NCBI RefSeq assembly: GCF_011320225.1 | Contig: NZ_JAAOEN010000009.1 | Location: 62,001-126,000, forward strand | Length of the DNA stretch: 64,000 nt | Direction: 5' to 3' | Origin: Phytoactinopolyspora limicola | Lineage (GTDB): Bacteria > Actinomycetota > Actinomycetes > Jiangellales > Jiangellaceae | Part shown: piece by piece, positions 41,579 to 48,596 of the stretch | Numbering within the stretch: the stretch's first letter is position 1 | Layout: each line of letters opens with the position of its first letter | Translations under genes and position numbers: made by a program | Notes under the pieces: generated by a model | Database searches by the model: none | The model's input: only the letters and a program-made list of their open reading frames with translations | Told to the model about the DNA's origin: nothing

Positions 41579-42199
41579 GTGTCCGCCGCCACGACGCCGT
41601 CCCCGTCCCCGTCGCCATCGCCCGCCCGCCGGCGCCGCAAAGACCAGCCCGGACCGCTGATGGTGGCCGCTCGCCGGTTAATCGCGCTGATGCTCCTGGT
41701 GCTGGCGGTCTGGGCGATAGTGAACGAACAGGCCTTCCGCGCGGGTGAAGCTTGGGCGGTCTCCCACATCCTGGATGGCATCTTCGGGGTCAACAGCATG
41801 GCCGTCGCCGGTGAGCCGCTGTTCGTCTTTCAGGGGCGGGCGGGGAACGAACTCGGCTGGTCCGGTCTGCGGATCACGATGCAATGCACGGTACTGCTGT
41901 TCTTGGTGCCGACCCTGTTCGTCGCCGCGATGGCGTTGAACGGGCGCCGCGTCCCGGGCCGCCGGATTCTGCTCGCCACCACCGCGGCCGTCGGGCTACT
42001 GGTGGTGGCCAACCTCGCCCGCTGCGTGATGATCGCTCTCGCCATGAACCAGTGGGGCCGGGCCGGATACGAGTGGACCCACGTGTTGGTGGGCAGCATC
42101 GTGATGCTGGCCGCGGCGCTGGTTGCCGTGCTGGTCTTCGTCCGGCTGGGTTTCTTCGGCCGTCGTGACCGCCCGGGCCGGAGGGTGCAGCCGGCATGA
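41579..42199 (+). CDS. Exosortase/archaeosortase-family transpeptidase
   Basis: The product has 206 residues with four or five membrane helices. After a Pro/Ser and RRRRK N-terminus come hydrophobic spans at about 28-48, 98-119, 130-156 and 168-190. The catalytic triad of the family is in place and in order: Cys103 in 'ITMQCTVLLFLVP', Arg148 in 'VVANLARCVMIAL' and His168 in 'YEWTHVLVGS'. Exosortases cleave C-terminal sorting signals of secreted proteins at the membrane. The substrates are likely the three paralogues at 43701-46097. It starts at GTG 41579 and overlaps the glycosyltransferase by 4 bases. The protein is shorter than EpsH-type exosortases, as expected for the compact actinobacterial branch. 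Confidence 0.82.
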   Translation: MSAATTPSPSPSPSPARRRRKDQPGPLMVAARRLIALMLLVLAVWAIVNEQAFRAGEAWAVSHILDGIFGVNSMAVAGEPLFVFQGRAGNELGWSGLRITMQCTVLLFLVPTLFVAAMALNGRRVPGRRILLATTAAVGLLVVANLARCVMIALAMNQWGRAGYEWTHVLVGSIVMLAAALVAVLVFVRLGFFGRRDRPGRRVQPA

Positions 42200-43527
42200 T
42201 CCTCGGGGTTTTCAACGTCGCCGCGACGCTGGTCATCTGCCTTGCGGCCGGGTACTTCATCCTCACCATGGGAGCGGGGATCGCCACCCTGCGTCGGCAC
42301 GACACCCGGCTGCACGTCCAGGGGCAGGCGTCGTACGGCAAACCCCACGAGGACGCACCAAGCGAGTTGTATGTGTATTTCCTGGTGCCGTGTTTGAACG
42401 AGGCGGAGGTCATCGGCGGGACCGTCGCTGGGCTGATCGGCAATCCGAACGCGACGGTTGTGGTGGTCGACGACGGATCCGACGACGCCACCAGCGACGT
42501 CGCCCTGTCCCACGGCATTGGCGAAGTACAAGTGGTGCGTCGCAACCTCCCCGACGCGCGCAAAGGGAAAGGAGAGGCGCTGAACGCCGGGCTGGCCCGG
42601 ATCCGCGAACTGGTCAGCTACCGCGAACAGGACGAGAACCGGGTGATCGTGTGTGTGATGGACGCCGACGGCCGGCTCTCGGACAAGGCCCTCTCGTACG
42701 TTTTGCCGCTGTTCGACGAGGACGACGTCGGCGGCGTGCAGCTGGCGGTCCGGATCCGCAACCGGCACAACTTTCTCACCCGATTCCAGGACTTCCAGTT
42801 CTGGTCGATGTCGGCGGTCACCCAGTTCGGCCGGGAACGTACCGGCACCGTCAGCCTGGGCGGCAACGGCCAGTTCACCCGGCTCGTCGCGCTGAACCAG
42901 GTGGGGGAGAAGCCGTGGTCGAACTCGCTCACCGAAGACCTGGACCTGGCCGTGACCTTGGCGTTGCGCGGGTGGCGGTTGTCCACTACTCCGTTCGCCT
43001 CCGTTGACCAGCAGGGTGTGGACAAACTCGGGCTGCTGATCAAGCAGCGCACCCGGTGGTATCAGGGGCACATGCTCACCGCCCGGCGGCTGCCGGAGAT
43101 CTGGCGATCCCGGAAGTTGTCGCACGGCTCGGCGTTGGAGATGTCCGCCTACATCATGGTGCCGTGGCTGCTCGACCTGCCGTGGTCGATCCTGTACCAG
43201 TTCTGCATTCTCGGGCTGGCGGCCAACCACCAGGTGATGTTCGGGTTCGCGGACGGCCCGATCGGCCTGGTGTCGATCATCGTCGGCTGGTATGCGCTGG
43301 CGTTCGCGCCGGCTCTAGCGACGGGGTTCGTCTACCTGCGGCGGGACCGCACGGTGGGGTTCTTCCGGGCGATGGCGCTAGGGCACTCCTTCCTGGTGAT
43401 GAACTACGTCTCCTTCATCTGCGCGTGGCGGTCGCTGGCCCGGATCCTGCGGGGCGAGACCAGCTGGGACAAGACGGCCCGAAGCCGGGAACAACTCCCC
43501 GGCGCGGAAGCGGCCGGAACCGCTTAG
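42196..43527 (+). CDS. GT2-family processive-type glycosyltransferase
   Basis: The product has 443 residues. An N-terminal helix (about 5-30) is followed by a GT-A domain with DDG at 92-94 ('VVVVDDGSDDA'), DAD at 156-158 ('VCVMDADGRLS'), EDLD at 247-250 and the QRTRW motif at 284-288 (QxxRW). That combination is the hyaluronan/cellulose/poly-GlcNAc synthase class, using UDP-sugars at the inner membrane face. Three or four C-terminal helices after residue 310 would form the export channel. The ATGA overlap ties it to the exosortase. A dedicated glycosyltransferase with an exosortase suggests that the sorted proteins are glycosylated or attached to a glycan. Confidence 0.88.
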   Translation: MILGVFNVAATLVICLAAGYFILTMGAGIATLRRHDTRLHVQGQASYGKPHEDAPSELYVYFLVPCLNEAEVIGGTVAGLIGNPNATVVVVDDGSDDATSDVALSHGIGEVQVVRRNLPDARKGKGEALNAGLARIRELVSYREQDENRVIVCVMDADGRLSDKALSYVLPLFDEDDVGGVQLAVRIRNRHNFLTRFQDFQFWSMSAVTQFGRERTGTVSLGGNGQFTRLVALNQVGEKPWSNSLTEDLDLAVTLALRGWRLSTTPFASVDQQGVDKLGLLIKQRTRWYQGHMLTARRLPEIWRSRKLSHGSALEMSAYIMVPWLLDLPWSILYQFCILGLAANHQVMFGFADGPIGLVSIIVGWYALAFAPALATGFVYLRRDRTVGFFRAMALGHSFLVMNYVSFICAWRSLARILRGETSWDKTARSREQLPGAEAAGTA

Positions 43528-43700
43528 CGATGGCCGGCCGCGGTGGTGGGAGCAGGGGGAGCCGCGATGAAGGACGTATCGGGCGGCCGTGACCCGCCGG
43601 AGAGGGTGCGCTGGCGGCGCCCCGCTGGACGCTAGCGCCGCCAACGCTCTTCGCTCCGACAGACAACTCGCACCACACGTTGCGACGGAAGGAAGTATTG

Positions 43701-44447
43701 ATGAGACTAGCAACCCGCGCCGCCGCGGCAGCAGCCGTGAGCGCGGTTCTGGTCGGTATGAGCGCGCTGACCGCCAGCGCCGCCGACTTCGCCGGCTCGG
43801 CGACCGCCACGGACACGAACTCGTCGAACCTGTACGAGCACGTCACCCACCCTCCACTGCCTGGTGGCGGGGGTGCGTTGTGGGGAGGCGGTTCGCTGAT
43901 CTTCCCCGCTGAGCAGGACGGATCGTCCGGTGACGGAAACCAGGCGTATCCGTCGGTGGGGGCGATGCTGGAGGCACCGCGTCCGCTCTGCGCCGACGGC
44001 AGTCTTGCCGACGACGGCACGGTGACGGTCACCGTGTCGGTCCAGGTACGCAACGACGGTCCGAGCCAGGGTCGGGCCTACGTCGGCGGTCTGCGTCTCT
44101 ACGCCAACGGCGACGACGTGGTCAACCAGGACATCACCTTCTCGGCGCCGGTCGGACATCAGGAGACGCTGACCGTCTCCGCGCAGGTGCCGGCCGAAGC
44201 TCTGGAGTCCGGGGACATCGGCGTTCACCTGTCGACGGAGACCTACCACCAGCCCAGCGGCACTACCTACAACAGCGGCACCCAGTGGACGGCGGACCAG
44301 TTCAGCGCGACGTACGAGTACGGCGTCGGCGAGGACTGTGCCGACGACATCCCGGCGGTCGCCCCAGCTGTGGCCCTCGGGGCAGGTGTGCTCGCCCTCG
44401 GTGGCTATGGCCTGTTCCGGCGCCGCCAGGAGTCTCAGACCGCCTGA
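43701..44447 (+). CDS. Secreted exosortase substrate candidate 1
   Basis: The product has 248 residues from the ATG at 43701 (GGAAGGAAG upstream; a TTG at 43680 is rejected). The signal peptide runs to about residue 28 ('VLVGMSALTASAADFAGS'). The mature part is a beta-rich domain with 'DGTVTVTVSVQVRNDGPSQG' and 'GHQETLTVSAQVPAEALESG'. The C-terminus has 'EDCADDIPAVAPAVALGAGV' then a hydrophobic stretch and RRRQESQTA, the pattern of a three-part sorting signal. It shares the whole architecture with the next two genes. Its function is unknown, probably a surface-layer or appendage-like coat protein. Confidence 0.75.
   Translation: MRLATRAAAAAAVSAVLVGMSALTASAADFAGSATATDTNSSNLYEHVTHPPLPGGGGALWGGGSLIFPAEQDGSSGDGNQAYPSVGAMLEAPRPLCADGSLADDGTVTVTVSVQVRNDGPSQGRAYVGGLRLYANGDDVVNQDITFSAPVGHQETLTVSAQVPAEALESGDIGVHLSTETYHQPSGTTYNSGTQWTADQFSATYEYGVGEDCADDIPAVAPAVALGAGVLALGGYGLFRRRQESQTA
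44373..44413. repeat. 41-bp stretch identical to 45231-45271
   Basis: The sequence encoding the hydrophobic part of the C-terminal sorting signal is identical over 41 bases between substrate genes 1 and 2, while flanking codons differ. This suggests recent duplication or gene conversion limited to the anchor segment. Confidence 0.75.
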
Positions 44448-44549
44448 CCGCCCCCCGTGAGGACGCGGTGGTGGCGTTCCCCTGGATCAGCACCGGCGCC
44501 ACCACCGCCCCTCAGATGCCGGGTGTCAAAACTCGAAAGGACAGACTCA

Positions 44550-45305
44550 ATGAAAACCATGATGCGGACGGCGGCGGCACTGGCCGCCGGGGCCGTGCTG
44601 GTCGGGGTGAACGTGCTCAGCGCGAGCGCCGCCGACTTCGCCGGAACCCCTACGGCGTCGGACGCCAACCCGGAAGACTACCGGCCGCAGGCCGACTACC
44701 CGTCGCACGCCGCCCTGCCTGGCGGCGCCCAGAGTTTATGGGACGGCGGCGCGGTGGTGTATCCAGCGGACTCGGATGCGTCAGCGGGTGACAACAGCCA
44801 GGTTTATCGCGGCGTCGCGGCCACCTTGGCAGCGCCGCGCCCGGTCTGTGCCGACGGCTCGTTCGCCGATGACGGCACGGTCACCGTGACGGTGAGTGTC
44901 CGGGTGACCAACAACGGGCCGAACGACGGCGTGGGTTACGTGGGCGGACTTGCCACCTACGACGGTGCCGGAACAACGAGCGGTCAGCAAATAGTGGCCG
45001 ACGCCCCCGCCGGACATCAGGAGACACTCACCGTCACCCGGACGGTTCCGGCCGCCGACCTGGCCGCGGGCGAGTTCGGCATCCATTTGTCGACCGAGAC
45101 GTATCACTCGCCAACCGGTACCACGCGCAACACGGGAACCCAGTGGACCGCTGACCAGTTCGTGGCCAGCTACGAGTTCGGTGTCGGTGAGGACTGCGCC
45201 GACGACATCCCGATCGTGGCCCCAGCCGTCGCCCTCGGGGCAGGTGTGCTCGCCCTCGGTGGCTATGGCCTTTTCCGGCGGCACCAGCACAACCACGCTG
45301 CCTGA
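44550..45305 (+). CDS. Secreted exosortase substrate candidate 2
   Basis: The product has 251 residues from the ATG at 44550 (AAAGGA ahead; the frame is open to 44457 but the extra 31 residues lack a start context). The signal peptide is 'ALAAGAVLVGVNVLSASAAD'. The body mirrors the other two: 'DDGTVTVTVSVRVTNNGPND', 'GHQETLTVTRTVPAADLAAG', 'STETYHSPTGTTRNTGTQW'. The end is 'EDCADDIPIVAPAVALGAGV', a hydrophobic helix and RRHQHNHAA. It is 102 bases downstream of substrate 1. Confidence 0.75.
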   Translation: MKTMMRTAAALAAGAVLVGVNVLSASAADFAGTPTASDANPEDYRPQADYPSHAALPGGAQSLWDGGAVVYPADSDASAGDNSQVYRGVAATLAAPRPVCADGSFADDGTVTVTVSVRVTNNGPNDGVGYVGGLATYDGAGTTSGQQIVADAPAGHQETLTVTRTVPAADLAAGEFGIHLSTETYHSPTGTTRNTGTQWTADQFVASYEFGVGEDCADDIPIVAPAVALGAGVLALGGYGLFRRHQHNHAA

Positions 45306-45350
45306 CCGCTCCTACAGCACGAGACCCAAGAATCTGAAAGGACCTCCTTG

Positions 45351-46097
45351 ATGAGAACTATGATGCGGGCGGCAGCGGCACTGGTCGCCGGGACCGCTCT
45401 GGTTGGCATGAGCGCACTCGGTGCAAATGCAGCCGATTTCGCCGGAACACCGACGGCTGTCGACACCGATCCGGACTTGTTGGAGCTGTCGCCCTCTCAC
45501 ACGAGCCTTCCGGGTGGTGGCCAGGACTTATGGGACGGAAACGCCCTGGTGTTCCCGGCCGACCCGGATGCATCGGCGGGCGCGTCGAACCAGGTGTACC
45601 GGACGGTCGCGGCCACGCTGGAGGCGCCGCGTCCGATGTGTGAGGACGGCACGTTCGCCGACGACGGCACGGTAACTGTCACCGTGAGTGTGCACGTGAC
45701 CAACGACGGTCCCAGAGGCGGGGCCGGCTATGTCGGCCGGTTGGGCGTTTACCACGATGACGCGCTGGTGGCGGCCGATCCGATCACCACGGATGCCCCC
45801 GCTGGCCATCAGCAGATGCTGACGGTCACCACCCAGGTGCCAGCGGCCGATCTCGCGGCTGGCGACGTGGCGGTCTTGCTGGCCACCGAGACGTACCACT
45901 CGCAGGACGGGCAGACCGCCAACAACGGGACCCAGTGGACCGCGGAGCAGTTCAGCGCGGCGTACGAGTTCGGTGTTGGTGAGGATTGCGCCGACGACAT
46001 CCCGATCGTGGCCCCAGCTGTGGCGGCCGGTCTTGGCCTGGCCGCGTTGGCCGGGGTCGGCGTGCACCGGATGCGCTCCCGCAACCAGGCCGACTGA
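45351..46097 (+). CDS. Secreted exosortase substrate candidate 3
   Basis: The product has 248 residues from the ATG at 45351 (GAAAGGACC ahead). The signal is 'ALVAGTALVGMSALGANAAD' and the body is the same beta-rich domain with 'DGTVTVTVSVHVTNDGPRGG' and 'GHQQMLTVTTQVPAADLAAG'. The C-terminus keeps 'EDCADDIPIVAPAVAAGLGL', but its hydrophobic part and RMRSRNQAD tail differ from those of copies 1 and 2. The cleavage region is thus more conserved than the anchor, as expected if a protease reads it. It is followed by the acyltransferase after 108 bases. Confidence 0.75.
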   Translation: MRTMMRAAAALVAGTALVGMSALGANAADFAGTPTAVDTDPDLLELSPSHTSLPGGGQDLWDGNALVFPADPDASAGASNQVYRTVAATLEAPRPMCEDGTFADDGTVTVTVSVHVTNDGPRGGAGYVGRLGVYHDDALVAADPITTDAPAGHQQMLTVTTQVPAADLAAGDVAVLLATETYHSQDGQTANNGTQWTAEQFSAAYEFGVGEDCADDIPIVAPAVAAGLGLAALAGVGVHRMRSRNQAD

Positions 46098-46205
46098 CCG
46101 GCCGACTATGACCGCGGTGGCGGCGGGGCTCCGTCCCAATTCGACCCGCCGCCACCGCTTCCATCAGCCAGTGCTGTCCAGCGTGATCCAGGGGGAACAA
46201 GCTCG

Positions 46206-48596
46206 ATGACGGCGGCGGACCAACGCCAAGCACCAGCCCGGACGTACTACGGCGCGATCGACGGACTGCGCGGGGTGACGATCCTGTCCATCCTCGTGTA
46301 CCACACCGGCCTGTACGAGAACGGCCTGTTCGGTGTGGACATGTTCTTCGTGCTGTCCGGCTTCCTGATCACGTTGATGTTGCTGCGCGAGTTCGGCCGC
46401 AACGGGCGGATCTCGCTGCGCCGCTTCTACGTGCGCCGGGCCAAGCGGCTGTTGGTGCCGCTCGTCGTGACTCTGGCGGGGACGGCGTTGATGGTGCTGG
46501 CCTGGGGGCGGTACGAGGAAGTGGAGCGGGCCGGGCAGCAAGGGCTGGCGTCGTTGTTCTACGTCGCCAACTGGGAGCAGATCTATCAGGGGGAGGCGTA
46601 CTGGTCGAGTTTCGGGGTGCCGGGGCCGCTGGCGCACATGTGGTCGCTGGCGGTGACCGAGCAGTTCTATCTGGTGTGGCCGCCGCTGCTGCTCGCGGTG
46701 ACGCTGCTGGCGCGGCGGCGCCTGGTGTTGTGGCTGGGTGTGGCGACGACGGTCTTGTTCCTGGTGGCGTCGCTGGTCCCGATCATGTCCTACGACGGCA
46801 CTAATGCCGACCGCCTCTACCTGGGCACCGACAGCCACGGTATGGGGTTCCTGGCCGGTGGACTGGCCGCGTTGATCCTGGCGCTGGTGCACGGCCATGT
46901 GAACCGGGCAGGTGCGGAACGCCAACATCGGCAGGTGCCGGGCTGGGTGCTCAATGTGTCCGCTGTGGTTCTGGTAGCCAGCATCGTCGTCCTGTCGATT
47001 CGGACGTCGTCGTACCACGAGCCCTGGCTGTACCAGGGTGGTTTCAGCGTGATCGCGCTGCTGGGCGCCGCGCTCACGTTGACCCTGGTGCGCGACGACA
47101 CCGTGATCGGCCGGATCTTCTCGGCCAAGCCGCTGGTGGAGATCGGCAAGATCTCCTACGCGCTGTTCCTGGTGCACGTGCCGATCTTCTGGGCGGTGCA
47201 GAAGAACGCCACCGATCCGAGCCCGACGTCGTTGTTGCTGTACGGCGTGCCGTTGTCCGTTGCGGTGGCCGCGTTCCTGCACCACATCGTCTCCGAACCG
47301 GCCCGGATCCGACGATGGAACCTCACGGGCCGCAGTGTGGTTAGCGTCCTGATGGCCGGTGTGGTGGCGGGCTGGGTCGCGTTGCCGAGTATGGCGCAGA
47401 CGACGGCTGGTGATGGCGACGTCGCGGTGCTGACCCTGGGTGACTCGTTGAGCCACGACTTCTCCGACGCGCTGGCCACCTACTATCCCGACCATTTCAC
47501 GGTCACCGACGGCGGCCTCGGCGGCTGCGGTGTGGCCTCCCCGGAGCTGACCCGCACGCCGCGTTCTGGTGAGCTGGACGTGCCGAACGGCTGCCTGCCG
47601 TGGGAGGAGCGGTGGCGGGACTGGATCCAGACCGCCGAACCCGACGTCATCGTGATCAACCTGGCGTGGGACGGTGTTGAGCAGCTGGTGGACGGTAGCT
47701 GGCTGGGTGCGTGTGACGACGCGTACCGCGACCACTATCGGGAGCGGCTCCAGGTGATGAGTGACCTCGCCGCCCCACCATTGGGTGAACGGTCCGTCCT
47801 GGTGACGAACTCGCGGGTGGACACGCCGGTGAACAGCGCCGCCGAGGCGCGGTGCCATTCGGTGCTGATCGAGGAGTTCGTCGAAGGGCAGGACCGGATC
47901 GATCTGCTGGACCTGAACGGGTTCGTTTGCGACGACGACGCCGGCACCTGCCACGAGACAACACCGGACGGCGCGCTGATGTATAGCGACAAGGTGCACT
48001 TCACCGAGTCGGGCAAGCAGCACATCAGCACGTGGCTGGCCACCGCGGTGAGCGCGGCCGCCGGTGTGGACCCGCCCGGGGAACCCGGCGGCGCCCTGGT
48101 GCGGCGGGCACCGACCCGGCCACCGGCCGCGACCGTCGCGGCGATCGCCGACGTGATCGGGGTCCGCGAGGGCGAGGTGTGTGACGACACTCCGATCAGC
48201 GAGTTCGACACCGTCGACGCGGCCTTCGAGGCCGACCGGACCGGCTACTTCGTCTGCGGCGGCGCACGCTGGCGGGTGCAGATCCACACCTACGCCGACG
48301 ACGCGCTCGCCCACCACGCGGCGAAGAGCCTGATCGAGCAGCTCGGCGACGCCGGCTGGGTCAACGTCGAAACCGGCGACGCCGCCCGCCGGGTGCGGTA
48401 CGACGCGGACAGCGGCCGCGTGATCGGGATGCTGCGCACCAACTTCAACGTCACCGTCGTGGAGCGGACCACCGACGCCGGGCTGGACGTCGCCGACGTG
48501 AAGACCACACCAGCCATCAAACGTCTCGATGGTGTGTGGGCCGAGCTCGAGGCTACCCAGACGAAGGCAGGAGCCCGAGCGCCCGAGCCGCCGTGA
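46206..48596 (+). CDS. OafA/YrhL-type acyltransferase fused to SGNH domain
   Basis: The product has 796 residues. The N-terminal Acyltransferase_3 domain (about 10-370) has ten membrane helices and the motifs 'IDGLRGVTILSILVYHTGLY', 'LFGVDMFFVLSGFLITLMLL' and 'RRFYVRRAKRLLVPLV'. The SGNH domain (about 405-620) shows block I 'VLTLGDSLSHDFSDALA', 'VIVINLAWDGVEQL' and the Ser/His partner block 'YSDKVHFTESGKQH'. Residues about 640-796 form an extra extracellular domain of unknown type. These proteins move acetyl groups across the membrane onto cell-surface polysaccharide, consistent with modification of the glycan made by this locus. The last 44 bases overlap the converging LuxR gene. Confidence 0.88.
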   Translation: MTAADQRQAPARTYYGAIDGLRGVTILSILVYHTGLYENGLFGVDMFFVLSGFLITLMLLREFGRNGRISLRRFYVRRAKRLLVPLVVTLAGTALMVLAWGRYEEVERAGQQGLASLFYVANWEQIYQGEAYWSSFGVPGPLAHMWSLAVTEQFYLVWPPLLLAVTLLARRRLVLWLGVATTVLFLVASLVPIMSYDGTNADRLYLGTDSHGMGFLAGGLAALILALVHGHVNRAGAERQHRQVPGWVLNVSAVVLVASIVVLSIRTSSYHEPWLYQGGFSVIALLGAALTLTLVRDDTVIGRIFSAKPLVEIGKISYALFLVHVPIFWAVQKNATDPSPTSLLLYGVPLSVAVAAFLHHIVSEPARIRRWNLTGRSVVSVLMAGVVAGWVALPSMAQTTAGDGDVAVLTLGDSLSHDFSDALATYYPDHFTVTDGGLGGCGVASPELTRTPRSGELDVPNGCLPWEERWRDWIQTAEPDVIVINLAWDGVEQLVDGSWLGACDDAYRDHYRERLQVMSDLAAPPLGERSVLVTNSRVDTPVNSAAEARCHSVLIEEFVEGQDRIDLLDLNGFVCDDDAGTCHETTPDGALMYSDKVHFTESGKQHISTWLATAVSAAAGVDPPGEPGGALVRRAPTRPPAATVAAIADVIGVREGEVCDDTPISEFDTVDAAFEADRTGYFVCGGARWRVQIHTYADDALAHHAAKSLIEQLGDAGWVNVETGDAARRVRYDADSGRVIGMLRTNFNVTVVERTTDAGLDVADVKTTPAIKRLDGVWAELEATQTKAGARAPEPP

